A DNA stretch of 64,000 nt from Verticiella sediminum (GTDB lineage Bacteria; Pseudomonadota; Gammaproteobacteria; Burkholderiales; Burkholderiaceae_B). Position 1 is the stretch's first letter. Every line of letters starts with the position of its first letter. Below, in pieces: positions 33,509-42,246 of the stretch. The stretch spans positions 744,001 through 808,000 of the forward strand of contig NZ_VLTJ01000039.1 in assembly GCF_007558815.1 (NCBI RefSeq), read 5' to 3'. The position numbers and the translations under genes were made by a program. The notes under the pieces were generated by a model, which worked only from the letters and a program-made list of their open reading frames with translations, had not been told where the DNA came from and made no database searches.

Positions 33509-34330
33509 ATGGATGCTCAAAATTCAGGAAAACTGAACCGATTGCTGGCCGAACTGGGCGATACGCGTCTGGTGTCCAGCCGCTGGCTGCGCGCGCATGA
33601 CTACTCCAACAGCCTGGTCGCGCGTTATGTGGGCAGCGGCTGGCTGGTGTCGCCGGCGCGTGGCGTCTACATGCGCGCCGGCGGGCGGCTGCAATGGGAT
33701 GGGGTAGTCCGCAGCCTGCAGGTAGGGGAGGGCATGCCACTGCATGTTGGGGGACATTTTGCGCTAGCCCTGCAAGGGCACGAGCACTACTTGCGTCTGG
33801 GCGATGCCGGGACGATCACGCTTTACGGGCCTGTGCCGCCGCCGGGCTGGGTCGGCAAGTTGTCGATGGAGCAGCGCTTCAAGTACGAGGGCAGGGGGCC
33901 GTTCGATCTACGGGCTGTGCCCTTTACTTCGGAAGCTTCCGAGAAGGCGCTGTCCGAGGCGGGCTTGGCCTGGCATTCCGCTGTGCCTGGTGTCGATGCC
34001 CTGGTGTGTTCGACGCCTGAGCGGGCCATGCTGGAACTGTGCGATGGCATATCGGATGCCGCCGGGGTCTACGAAGCCGATGCGCTGATGCAGGCCATGA
34101 CCACGCTGCGCCCGCAACGGGTTGGCCTGCTGCTGCGCCACTGCCGCAGCATCAAGGCGAAGCGGCTGTTCCTGGCCTTGGCCGATCGACATCGGCATGC
34201 GTGGTTGTCGCATGTGCCGTTGGATGGCGTCGATCTGGGGCGCGGCAAGCGCGCGCTGGTGCCCGGTGGGCGTCTGCATCCGACCTACCAGATCACCTTG
34301 CCGGGAGACCTCGATGATCACCTGGCTTGA
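33509..34330 (+). CDS. abiEi: AbiEi-family antitoxin/repressor of a type IV toxin-antitoxin system
   Basis: A 273-residue protein from ATG 33509 (the open frame extends upstream through the integrase remnant but is not coding there). The N-terminal winged helix (LLAELGDTRLVSSRWLRAH, SPARGVYMRAG) is followed by the AbiEi C-terminal domain (VCSTPERAMLELCDG, HCRSIKAKRLFLALADR). AbiEi counteracts the AbiEii nucleotidyltransferase and represses the operon. The toxin reading frame starts inside its last codons (ATG 34314). Confidence 0.9.
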   Translation: MDAQNSGKLNRLLAELGDTRLVSSRWLRAHDYSNSLVARYVGSGWLVSPARGVYMRAGGRLQWDGVVRSLQVGEGMPLHVGGHFALALQGHEHYLRLGDAGTITLYGPVPPPGWVGKLSMEQRFKYEGRGPFDLRAVPFTSEASEKALSEAGLAWHSAVPGVDALVCSTPERAMLELCDGISDAAGVYEADALMQAMTTLRPQRVGLLLRHCRSIKAKRLFLALADRHRHAWLSHVPLDGVDLGRGKRALVPGGRLHPTYQITLPGDLDDHLA

Positions 34331-35163
34331 TCGGTGGGACCGGCGCTATACGGACCGTGTGCGGTTGCTGGTGGAGATCCCTGCCGGTGCTGGCCCAGGA
34401 GCCGCACTTCGCTCTCAAGGGCGGCACAGCCATCAACCTGTTCGAGCATGATCTGCCTCGCCTGTCGGTGGACATCGATTCGGCCTGGCTGCCAGTCCAC
34501 GACGATGCCGAGGATGCGAAGTTGATCGCCGAAGCGCTCGGGCGCTTGGCCGATGCCTTGGGCGCCCGGCCTTTGCAATTGCAGGTACAGGCTTCGGCGG
34601 GCGAGGGTGGGGCGGTCATCCGGCTGGTGGCCAGTCGCGGCCGTGCGCGTGTGCAGATCGAGACGACGCCTGTCATGCGCGGGACGGTCCATCCAGTGCG
34701 AACCATGGTCGTGCGGCCACGGGTGGAGGAGGCGTTCGGCTTCGCCGAAGTGCAGGTGCTGGACTTCGCCGATCTGTATGCCGGCAAGCTGGCGGCGGCG
34801 CTGTCGCGGCAGCATCCGCGCGATCTGTTCGATGTGGGCCTGCTGCTGGCGGATGAGCGGGCGGATGCAGGTCTCTGGCGGACCTTTCTCGTGTATCTGA
34901 CGTGCAGCCCCAAGCCGGCCTGGGAGATGCTGGCACCGCGCGTACCTGCGGATTTCGAGGCCACCTTCGAGGCTCACTTTAAGGGCATGACGGCTGAGCC
35001 CATTGAAGCGACGGCCTTGTTGGAGAGCCGCGAGCGCCTATTGGCACGGGTGGCGCATTGGCTGGACGAGCCGTCGCGCGCTTTTCTGCAATCGGTCGAC
35101 GGGAACGAGATACGGCGGTCACGCTTGCTGCGGCTCAGATGGCACAGGTGCTGCCCGGTGTAG
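34314..35163 (+). pseudogene. abiEii: AbiEii-type nucleotidyltransferase toxin, frameshifted
   Basis: The natural start MITWLDRWDRRYTDRVRLL at 34314 overlaps abiEi. Near 34380 the frame changes: the toxin core (HFALKGGTAINLFEHDLPRL, SVDIDSAWLP, FADLYAGKLAAALSRQHPRD) is in the next frame and runs to 35163. GG and DID motifs of the nucleotidyltransferase are intact, but the first 22 codons are cut off, and the last 20 residues also look out of frame. A one-base indel explains the break. The toxin is probably inactive, leaving an orphan antitoxin. Confidence 0.8.
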
Positions 35164-35214
35164 AACTGGTCAGGGCGGATGCCGGGTAGTCGCCGTGGAC
35201 GCCAGATGGCGGTT

Positions 35215-35466
35215 TCATGGAACAGGGCGGTGCCGGCGCAGTCTCACCTTCGGGCCGGCCGATGTGTTGGCCTTCGCTGATCGAGAGGCTTGCTTGTGGC
35301 CTTCGATCCAGGCTTCGAGCTCTTCCAGACTCCAGACGACGCAGTGGGCGGTGAGGCGGAAGCGGCGCGGGAATTCGCCGCGCTGCTCCATCTCGTAGAT
35401 CGTCGTCTCGGCCAGAGGCATGATCTGGTGCAGTTCCTGACGGCCGATGGTGCGGCGGAAAGGCAA
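35215..35466 (-). CDS. AlpA-family DNA-binding protein
   Basis: An 83-residue protein with the AlpA core IMPLAETTIYEMEQRGEFPR and CVVWSLEELEAWIEGHKQAS, related to the AlpA-like protein of island 1. AlpA proteins act as excisionase-type regulators of P4-like integrases. It is on the minus strand, about 1.9 kb from the dead integrase. Confidence 0.85.
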   Translation of the reverse strand: MPFRRTIGRQELHQIMPLAETTIYEMEQRGEFPRRFRLTAHCVVWSLEELEAWIEGHKQASRSAKANTSAGPKVRLRRHRPVP

Positions 35467-35633
35467 GGGCGTCTTCGCCGGGAACTGGGGGCGTTGTCGT
35501 AGCCGGGCATGCCCGGATGGGGCAAGGATGAAAGTCTGTCCGGGGTAGGGAGTGAAGAGGGCGGCATGGCAGTGACCGTGATCGGATGCGTGGCGGTCTT
35601 GCCCTTCCCTTCATCGTGCCCGCCCGGCAACCT

Positions 35634-35925
35634 TTCCCTTGGAGAACCCGGACTTCGATCCGGCCTCCGTGGTCAAGCTGTTCACGCCGGATGCCGGCGC
35701 GACCTGGCTGCTGGCCTCGATCGATCCCGATGATCACGACACGCCTTTAGGCTTGGCGACCTGGGTCTGGGCATGCCGGAAATCGGCTGGGTCAGTTTGG
35801 CGGAAATCGCAGCCTTGCGCGGCCGGCTGGGCTTGCCGGTCGAGCGTGACCTGTATTTCCGGACCGGGAAGCGCCTGAGCGCCTATGCGCGCGATGCGCG
35901 GTTGGCCAGGCGCGTCGTTGTCTGA
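35634..35925 (+). pseudogene. DUF2958 protein remnant
   Basis: Two frames together give a DUF2958 protein: FDPASVVKLFTPDAGATWLL up to about 35750, then RLGDLGLGMPEIGWVSLAEI, GLPVERDLYFRTGKRLSAYA to the stop at 35923-35925. A one-base indel near 35750 and a missing N-terminus show decay. DUF2958 genes are common on integrative elements; their role is unknown. Confidence 0.75.
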
Positions 35926-36089
35926 CGCGCAGGGCGTCGCTGTACGCCTCTTCGCATCGCGCCCGCGTGGCGCAATGTCTGTGCTCCTGTGGCGCTGCGT
36001 GCTTCGTTTGCCTCCAGCGGAGAGCCCTGCTGCGCGATGCTTGGCGCCCCTCAAAGAACGCCGAATCGGCTGCGCCAGATCAGCCTTCC

Positions 36090-36491
36090 CTACTTGGCCC
36101 GTTGGCTGCGCATGCCGGGCACGATCTTCAGGTCCTTGCGGCTGCTGAGTTCGCAATAGGCATCGGTTTCGACGCCGTAGGCAGCGATCCTCGATTCGGC
36201 GTCGTGGTGGATGCCCCAGCCGAACTGCTTGACCAGCGGGGAGGCGCGCAGGCAGGCCTGGGACTTGGCGAAGAAGGTTTCGCGCGCCTGCGCCCGATCC
36301 TCGGGAGCGACGCCGTTGCGGATGGCGTGGACCTCGAACAGCAGGTCGTCGCTGGTGTAGTGATAGGGCCGGGCGGCCAGGAGCCGGTGCTGGATCTGCG
36401 CAATCGAGCCGGCCCTGGGCGGTGTCTGGCCCATGGTGGCTGTGCTGTCGGGTGAAGCCGTGATGAAGGCGTCCACGTAGTTCGTCGTCAT
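36090..36491 (-). CDS. DUF6157-family protein
   Basis: A 133-residue soluble protein from ATG 36491 (GGAG upstream). The conserved pattern TTNYVDAFITASPD, LLAARPYHYTSDDLLFEVHA, RETFFAKSQACLRASPLVKQ and GWGIHHDAESRIAAYGVE fits DUF6157, a small family of unknown function. The upstream part of the open frame is unrelated. It appears intact. 36492-36737 upstream carries no gene that I can support. Confidence 0.75.
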   Translation of the reverse strand: MTTNYVDAFITASPDSTATMGQTPPRAGSIAQIQHRLLAARPYHYTSDDLLFEVHAIRNGVAPEDRAQARETFFAKSQACLRASPLVKQFGWGIHHDAESRIAAYGVETDAYCELSSRKDLKIVPGMRSQRAK

Positions 36492-36737
36492 GGTGCAACT
36501 GGCTCCTGGGTGTCCCCGGCCAAGGATACATGGCTGGTCGCGCTGTCGTGCTTCGCATCGAGCCGCCAGCGGCGTCTCGCCCCTGACGGGCTTTCCTCGT
36601 TCCCTCGCTCCGCTCGGCTGACGCCTCGGGCCCGGCTTCCAGATCCGGGCTTGCGCGCTTTGCTTGCCGTGTGGTCGGCATCTAGGAATCCGGTGTGTAG
36701 TGTGAACAGCATAGCTCTCTTTGTCAGGAGGAGGACC

Positions 36738-36821
36738 ATGCAACTCGCATCCCGTTTCGCTTCCCGGTCCCCGTCGCTGCATTCGACCAGGCAGCAACGC
36801 CGCGGGCTACCAAGATTCTGA
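36738..36821 (+). pseudogene. N-terminal stub of a DUF932 gene
   Basis: A strong AGGAGGAGG ribosome site precedes ATG 36738. The first residues MQLASRFASRSPSLHS match the start of DUF932 proteins, common ICE cargo, but after about 16 residues the sequence diverges and stops at 36821. The break probably marks the right edge of island 2. Confidence 0.6.
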
Positions 36822-36827
36822 CGGCCT

Positions 36828-37277
36828 TCAGCTCAGTTGGAGGCTTTTGGCATGGCGCTTGACGACCTTCGGCGCCGCCGCACCTGGCTTCAACCGGCCT
36901 GCGGCAGCGGCCTTGAGCAGCCGCTGGAATGTCGGGCATTGCGCATGATGGGCGGCGGGGCATGCGGCGGCATGGCGCAGTCCCTGGCTCATCGTGCGTA
37001 GACGTTTGATGGTCGCGTCAATTTCATCGGCCTTCGCCGACAGCATCTTTCTGTCCACTTGCACAGCGCCATCGGGAGAGAGCATGGCGTGGATTTCGTC
37101 CAGTGAGAGGCCCCCGGCCTGCCCCAGCGCGATCAGCGCCAATTGGTCGAGCACGTCCGGTGCAAAGTGCCGCCAGCCACCTGCCGCGCGGGTTGCCGAG
37201 ATCAGCTCCTTCTTCTCATAGAACCGTAGCGTGGAGGCTGGCAGGCCGGTGCGCTTGGCGACTTCGGAAATGTCCAT
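36828..37277 (-). CDS. MerR-family regulator with Cys motif
   Basis: A 149-residue regulator. The winged HTH is ISEVAKRTGLPASTLRFYEK, followed by a dimerisation helix and a C-terminal segment HAAACPAAHHAQCPTFQRLL, whose Cys/His group could bind a metal or sense redox stress. It is divergent from the DUF2938 remnant across a MerR-type dyad at 37293-37308. Confidence 0.88.
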   Translation of the reverse strand: MDISEVAKRTGLPASTLRFYEKKELISATRAAGGWRHFAPDVLDQLALIALGQAGGLSLDEIHAMLSPDGAVQVDRKMLSAKADEIDATIKRLRTMSQGLRHAAACPAAHHAQCPTFQRLLKAAAAGRLKPGAAAPKVVKRHAKSLQLS

Positions 37278-37292
37278 CGCATATCTCTTGAC

Positions 37293-37308
37293 TTGAAGTT
37301 GACTTCAA
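37293..37308. promoter_or_regulatory. MerR-type operator TTGAAGT-TG-ACTTCAA
   Basis: A perfect 7-bp dyad with a 2-bp spacer, preceded by CTTGAC and followed by an AT-rich element, lies 16 bp before the MerR start. This matches the long-spacer promoters that MerR proteins remodel. A like-built site (TTAGAGT-GA-ACTCTAA) serves the MerR gene at 60930. Confidence 0.6.
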
Positions 37309-37333
37309 CTTTTACCATGCCATTGAGACTTGA

Positions 37334-37660
37334 TTGGAACAATCGCAAAGGAACAGGGAGCGGCCGCTGGGCTGGGCGGTTCACTACGCCACCGGCATCG
37401 CCTTCGCGGTGCTGATGGTGGCGATGCAGGGCTTGGCCTGGCTGCGAGCCCCCGCCTTCTTGCCTGCCGTGGCAGTGGGCATGGCGACCGTTGTTGTGCC
37501 GCTGTTCGTCATGCAGCCCGCTATGGGGGCGGGGTTCGCGGCATCGAAGACGCCCACGCCGTTGAGGAACTGCCTGCGCAGCCTGGTGACGCATGCCGTA
37601 TTCGGAGTGGGGCTTTATCTTTCGGCCACGTTGATCGAACTGTTTGGGGGCTTGATATGA
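37334..37660 (+). pseudogene. DUF2938 membrane protein, N-terminally truncated
   Basis: The 108-residue frame contains only the C-terminal part of a DUF2938 protein: RPLGWAVHYATGIAFAVLMV, FLPAVAVGMATVVVPLFVMQ, GAGFAASKTPTPL and LVTHAVFGVGLYLSATLIEL. Family members have about 50 more residues, including a first membrane segment. The gene lies where a MerR target should be, so the deletion joins the promoter to the second half. It overlaps the methyltransferase start by 4 nt. Confidence 0.7.
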
Positions 37661-38445
37661 AGACTGATCAAATCCATTTTCACGATGGGGCGGCGTACGA
37701 GCGCTACATGGGAAAGTGGAGCCAGCTTGCGGGGAAAACTTTCCTTGACTGGCTCGACCCGGAATTGGGGCAGCGATGGCTGGACGTTGGCTGCGGCAAT
37801 GGCGCCTTCACCGAGATGCTCATCGGGCGCTGTCATCCGGCGTCGGTGCGTGGCGTAGACCCTTCCGAGGAGCAGCTTGCCTACGCGCGCATGCGACCTG
37901 CGCTTCGCACCGTACAGTTCCGCCAAGGGGATGCAATGGTGCTGCCTTACCCCGACAGCACGTTCGATGTTGCTGTCATGCCCTTGGTGATTTTCTTCGT
38001 TCCCGATCCGGCCAAAGGCGTTGCCGAAATGAAACGAGTGGTCCGCCCTGGCGGGGCCGTTGCCGCGTACGCCTGGGACATGATGGGAGGCGGCTTTCCA
38101 TATGAAGCGTTGCTGGCGGAAATCCGCCGGCTTGGCATTGCGGTCCCGGCGCCGCCAAGCCCCGAGGCGTCGCGCAGAGACGTCATGCGGGATTTGTGGG
38201 CTGGCGCTGGCCTGGATGCGATTGAAACGTGCGAAATCGAGGTGTGCCGCACGTTCAGCGGCTTTGACGACTTCTGGGCGACGGCCTTCGGAGCGCCGAG
38301 CGTCGGGCCGACGCTCGCAACGATGGCGGCCGAGGATCTTGCCGTTCTCAAGGCACGCATGCGCACGCGCCTACCGGCAGAGGTTTCTGGCCATATCACT
38401 TGCAGCGCCCGCGCCAATGCGGTGAAAGGTCGTGTTCCGAAATAG
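37657..38445 (+). CDS. Class I SAM-dependent methyltransferase
   Basis: A 262-residue enzyme from ATG 37657. The SAM-binding motif I is WLDVGCGNGAFTEML, motif II VRGVDPSEEQLAYAR, and a motif-IV-like DVAVMPLVIFFVPDP follows, as in UbiE/COQ5-like methyltransferases. The substrate is unknown. It is translationally coupled (ATGA) to the DUF2938 remnant and so would be under MerR control. Confidence 0.88.
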   Translation: MKTDQIHFHDGAAYERYMGKWSQLAGKTFLDWLDPELGQRWLDVGCGNGAFTEMLIGRCHPASVRGVDPSEEQLAYARMRPALRTVQFRQGDAMVLPYPDSTFDVAVMPLVIFFVPDPAKGVAEMKRVVRPGGAVAAYAWDMMGGGFPYEALLAEIRRLGIAVPAPPSPEASRRDVMRDLWAGAGLDAIETCEIEVCRTFSGFDDFWATAFGAPSVGPTLATMAAEDLAVLKARMRTRLPAEVSGHITCSARANAVKGRVPK

Positions 38446-38526
38446 CCCCATCACCGGTGTCGAAGAGACGACACGGGACGCGGCCTGCAGGATGGCGGCG
38501 ACCAGTTCGGTCGAGCGCCACATCGG

Positions 38527-39498
38527 TTAGTGCGTGGCTGCAACCCCTTCCAGTTGCGTGGGCGGCAAGAGCGAGAAGGCGGCTCTCATTTCCCGCGCTT
38601 CTTCTCCAGGACTGCGACCGAACAATCGCTTGAACTCCCTGTTGAACTGGGAAGGACTCTCGTAGCCGACACCTGCAGCGGCGGCCGCAGCCGTAAGGTC
38701 ATCGCGGATCATCAGCAATCTGGCTTGGTGCAATCTCACCGACTTGATGTATTGGATGGGCGATGTTTTGGCGAAGGCCTTGAAATGCCCATGAAAGGTC
38801 GGCACGCTCAGGCCCGCTTCGCGGGCCAGCAGGCCGACATCCAGCGGCTGGGCATAGTCATTGTGGATGCGTCGTAGTGCACGGGAGATGCGGCCGAAAT
38901 TGCCGAAATTGGCCAGTGCCGCTCGAATTGCACCTCCTCGTTCACCGACCAGCACGCGAAAACACAACTCGCGCACAATGCCCGGCCCCAGCACCTTCGC
39001 TTCTACCGGCGAGGACAAAGCTCGCAACAGGCGTAAGGTCGTGTCGGCCAGCGTCGCATCCAGCGGTGTGGACACGATGCCTTCAGGCGCCGTGACCGTG
39101 CTCGTCTCATGGTTGTCCAACTCCAAGACGAGATCGGCCACTGCCGCCATATCCAACCGGACCGAAACCGCCAGCAGCGGCTCCTCGGTGCTGGCCTCGG
39201 TTTCCGACGAGAACGGCAGCGGCACCGACAGCACCAAGTAATGCTGCGAGTCGTAGTGGTAGACCCGGTCGGCCAGGTAGCCGCGCTTGTGGCCTTGGCA
39301 CACGATCACGATGCTGGGCTCGTAGAGTACCGGCGTGCGGGCGAGTGGCCGGTCTGCACGCATGAACCGAACGCCATCGAGCAGCGATCGGGTGTAGCCC
39401 TCATGCGGTGCGAGCTGTTTCAGAAGCCTGGCCATCTGCTGTTGCATTGGCGGAATGTGCTCGTCCATGTGCGCTGGCGTGTAAAAAATAATAGGCAA
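38527..39498 (-). CDS. AraC-family regulator with AraC_N domain
   Basis: A 323-residue regulator: N-terminal AraC_N-type domain (YEPSIVIVCQGHKRGYLADR) and two C-terminal HTHs (LLAREAGLSVPTFHGHFKAF; GVGYESPSQFNREFKRLFGR). ATG 39468 is an alternative start. It is divergent from the aldehyde dehydrogenase gene and is its likely regulator. The gap 39499-39672 (174 bp) is AT-rich and must hold both promoters. Confidence 0.9.
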   Translation of the reverse strand: MPIIFYTPAHMDEHIPPMQQQMARLLKQLAPHEGYTRSLLDGVRFMRADRPLARTPVLYEPSIVIVCQGHKRGYLADRVYHYDSQHYLVLSVPLPFSSETEASTEEPLLAVSVRLDMAAVADLVLELDNHETSTVTAPEGIVSTPLDATLADTTLRLLRALSSPVEAKVLGPGIVRELCFRVLVGERGGAIRAALANFGNFGRISRALRRIHNDYAQPLDVGLLAREAGLSVPTFHGHFKAFAKTSPIQYIKSVRLHQARLLMIRDDLTAAAAAAGVGYESPSQFNREFKRLFGRSPGEEAREMRAAFSLLPPTQLEGVAATH

Positions 39499-39672
39499 TC
39501 ATTTTGCCTGAAATCAGTGAAAAATAGAGTGAAATCTGAGGAATAGGCAATGATGGCATAGGAATGAGTCTATCCGGACAGGCGTGGCAAGCCCAGAATT
39601 TCATCCTGTAGCCAGCCCCGAAGTGGGGTTGTCCCATGCCAAGCCAAGGCAACCCAACAGGAGAAATTTCTC

Positions 39673-41007
39673 ATGCCGAATGAAGCCGATATCACGCGCG
39701 TCTTTGAACTACAAAAGCGCAATGCCTGGAAGCTCAAGCGGAGCAACTCAGCGACCCGGAAAGCCAAGCTCGTGCGCCTGCGTGATCGCCTGATGCAGGT
39801 GGGAGGGGAGGTTTCCGAGGCCCTGTATCAAGACATGGCGCGCCCGAGGACGGCGATGCCCTTCGATGTCCAGAACGCCATCGACACCGCGAACGAAGCC
39901 ATCGAACATCTCGAACAGTGGATGGCCCCTACGCCCGTTGCCGCGAAGAGCACCGATGCCGACGTCAATGCCTACGTCCACTACGAAGCCCGCGGGGTCG
40001 TCCTGATCGTCGGCCCGTGGAATTTCCCCTTCCACCTCTGCTTCGAGCCGCTGATCTATGCCGTCGCGGCGGGGAACAGCGCCATCGTCAAACCGTCCGA
40101 ATTGACTCCGGCAACCAGCGCCATCGTCACCCGCATCATCCGGGAATTGTTCGACGAATCCGAAGTTGCCGTCTTCGAGGGCGGCGCGGAAGTCGCCGGC
40201 TTGCTGCTCGACAAGCCGTTCGACCACATTTTCCTGACTGGCAGCCCCAAGGTAGGAAGGATCGTGATGGCCGCGGCGGCGAGGAATCTGGCCTCTGTCA
40301 CCCTCGAACTGGGCGGCAAGAACCCGGCGATCATCGATCGAAACGCTGACCTCGACAAAGCGGCCTACGAAATCATGCTCTCCCGGATCATGAACGCCGG
40401 GCAGGTCTGCCTGTCCATCGACTACGTCATGGCGCCTTCGGCATCCGTCGATCTGCTCGCAACCAAAATGGTCGACGCGGTCAAGGGCTTGGTCTACACG
40501 GATGGTCGTTTCGATGCCGCCAAACAGGGGCGCTTCGTCAACCGGAACAATTTCGACCGTGTTCGCCGCTACGTGGACGACGCGGTTGCCCTGGGCGCGC
40601 GCGTCATCCTGGGGGGTGGCTCGAATGCCGACGAACTCACGATGGAACCCACGATCTTGGCCGATGTGCCTCCGAATGCCGAGATCATGCATGAAGAAAT
40701 ATTCGGGCCGGTCGTGGTCATTGTTCCGTACGACACCCTCCAGGACGCCATCGACTTCGTGCGGTCGAACGGCAAGCCGCTCGGCTCTTTCATCTTCTCG
40801 CACGACCCGGCATTCATCCAGGACGTCCTTCAGCAGACCAGCTCCGGCGGGGTGTCCGTCAATGTCTGGGGTGAGCACTATTTCGACGGCCGGCTTCCCT
40901 TCGGCGGCGTCAATGGTAGCGGCGTCGGACGCTACCACTCGGTCTATGGCTTCCGCGAGTTCTCCCATGAACGTGCTGTCTTCGCCCGCGGAGTCAAGGC
41001 TGCTTGA
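39673..41007 (+). CDS. Aldehyde dehydrogenase (ALDH3/coniferyl-aldehyde type)
   Basis: A 444-residue NAD(P)-dependent dehydrogenase. The cofactor/active-site blocks are IVGPWNFPFHLCFEPLIYAV, the catalytic Glu in LELGGKNP and the nucleophile Cys in NAGQVCLSIDYV, ending with LPFGGVNGSGVGRYHSVYGF. The length and absence of an N-terminal extension fit the coniferyl-aldehyde/ALDH3 branch. It is probably co-transcribed with the following SDR. Confidence 0.92.
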   Translation: MPNEADITRVFELQKRNAWKLKRSNSATRKAKLVRLRDRLMQVGGEVSEALYQDMARPRTAMPFDVQNAIDTANEAIEHLEQWMAPTPVAAKSTDADVNAYVHYEARGVVLIVGPWNFPFHLCFEPLIYAVAAGNSAIVKPSELTPATSAIVTRIIRELFDESEVAVFEGGAEVAGLLLDKPFDHIFLTGSPKVGRIVMAAAARNLASVTLELGGKNPAIIDRNADLDKAAYEIMLSRIMNAGQVCLSIDYVMAPSASVDLLATKMVDAVKGLVYTDGRFDAAKQGRFVNRNNFDRVRRYVDDAVALGARVILGGGSNADELTMEPTILADVPPNAEIMHEEIFGPVVVIVPYDTLQDAIDFVRSNGKPLGSFIFSHDPAFIQDVLQQTSSGGVSVNVWGEHYFDGRLPFGGVNGSGVGRYHSVYGFREFSHERAVFARGVKAA

Positions 41008-41093
41008 CGTTCCACATCGGCTGAGTGGTGGGGGCATCAAGTTCATCTTGGTGCGCAACGATGAAGTAATCATTCCATTTGGAGATTCAATCA

Positions 41094-41939
41094 ATGAGTA
41101 GCAAGACTTGGCTAATTACCGGCGCGGCCCGTGGCCTGGGCGCCCAGATCACACGAGCCGCGCTCGCGGCTGGCGACAACGTCGTGGCCACAGCGCGCAG
41201 CGTGGAAGCCGCCCGTGGGGCTTTTGCGGCACACACCGACCGGCTTCTGATCCAGCCGTTGGACGTGACCGACCCCGCTGGGCCGCAAGCCGTCGTAGAC
41301 GCGGCAATCGCGCGTTTCGGCGCCATCGACGTGCTGGTGAACAATGCCGGCTACGGCCAGCTCGGTATTTTCGAGGAGTCTTCCGATGAAGACGTGAAGC
41401 GCCAATTCGACACCAACGTGTTCGGCTTGGCGCGAATGACGCGCGCGGTACTGCCGGCGATGCGCAGCCGGCGTTCCGGCCACATCATCAACATCAGCTC
41501 AATCGCCGGCGTGGTCGGTTTCGACTTGTGCACGCTCTATGGCATGTCCAAGTTCGCGGTGGAAGGGTTCAGCGTTAACCTGGCACGAGATCTTGGTCCC
41601 TTGGGCATCCACGTCACCGTGGTGGAGCCTGGCTATTTCCGCACCGACTTCCTGGATGCCAGCTCCGCGCGTTTTGCCGGCAACCCTATCGACGATTACG
41701 CGGAAGTCCGTAGCAGGACCGAGGCTGCTTACAGGGAATACAACCACCAGCAGCCTGGCGATCCGGCCAAGCTCGGACCTGCGATCGTGCAACTGGCGAG
41801 TACGAAAACGCCACCGTTGCACTTGCTGCTTGGCTCCGATGCCGTCGAGGTGGTTCGTAAAGGCATGACGGAACGCTTGGCGGAGATCCAGGCGTGGGAA
41901 AGCCTGTCGGTTTCCACGGATCACGACGACGTCGCGTAG
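41094..41939 (+). CDS. Short-chain dehydrogenase/reductase
   Basis: A 281-residue SDR from ATG 41094 (GGAG at 41080). The cofactor motif is TGAARGLGAQI, NNAGYG follows, and the catalytic residues are Ser in INISSIAG and YxxxK in YGMSKFAVEG. It resembles the oxidoreductases often paired with AraC regulators. The substrate is unknown. Confidence 0.92.
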   Translation: MSSKTWLITGAARGLGAQITRAALAAGDNVVATARSVEAARGAFAAHTDRLLIQPLDVTDPAGPQAVVDAAIARFGAIDVLVNNAGYGQLGIFEESSDEDVKRQFDTNVFGLARMTRAVLPAMRSRRSGHIINISSIAGVVGFDLCTLYGMSKFAVEGFSVNLARDLGPLGIHVTVVEPGYFRTDFLDASSARFAGNPIDDYAEVRSRTEAAYREYNHQQPGDPAKLGPAIVQLASTKTPPLHLLLGSDAVEVVRKGMTERLAEIQAWESLSVSTDHDDVA

Positions 41940-42048
41940 TCACGGGTTCGTCGAGAGTCGCGGCTCGCCATGGCCGCGCCTGGAAGCCGGCCGTGGCCGT
42001 CCACGCAGCTCCCCGGCCAAGACCCGGCTGAGGCGGAACACCTCGGTC

Positions 42049-42186
42049 ATGGAGCCGATCTATGACACGGCCACGGGCAAGTTTCTGCTGATCCCGTACA
42101 TGCTGGAGGTGCTCATGGCCGGGGATCGGGGATTCAGGAAGACGAAAGTGGCCAAGGCTACCGCTAAGGCGGCTGAGGACAATTGA
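42049..42186 (+). other. Short unassigned ORF or gene fragment
   Basis: A 45-codon frame (MEPIYDTATGKFLLIPYMLE, then GDRGFRKTKVAKATAKAAED) with no ribosome site. The frame is open further upstream (KTRLRRNTSV), so it may be the C-terminal end of a lost gene. I do not recognise it. The rest of 41940-42246 has nothing else I can support except the TetR promoter (TTGACAAGTCTGTCCAGA at about 42208-42225). Confidence 0.3.
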
Positions 42187-42246
42187 GGAAGATGGTGATC
42201 GAGAATTATTGACAAGTCTGTCCAGAATATCTATCGTCTGTGCATT

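Larger units (their letters stand above)
32375..36821 (+). mobile_element. Island 2: decayed guaA-type island remnant
   Basis: It starts at the shared att repeat and contains a broken P4-type integrase, the AbiE pair, AlpA, DUF2958, DUF6157 and a DUF932 stub, a set commonly found on integrative elements. I find no third att repeat on the right; the DUF932 truncation at about 36790 is the last island-like sequence, so I place the end there provisionally. The position implies an earlier insertion into guaA, later displaced by island 1. Confidence 0.6.

Noticed and set aside
37603-37612. GGAGTGGGGC as an att core
   Set aside because: It lies inside the coding part of the DUF2938 fragment and matches only 8 bases.
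41020-41032. GAGTGGTGGGGG as a right att site for island 2
   Set aside because: It matches only part of the 12-bp core and lies between two co-oriented metabolic genes.
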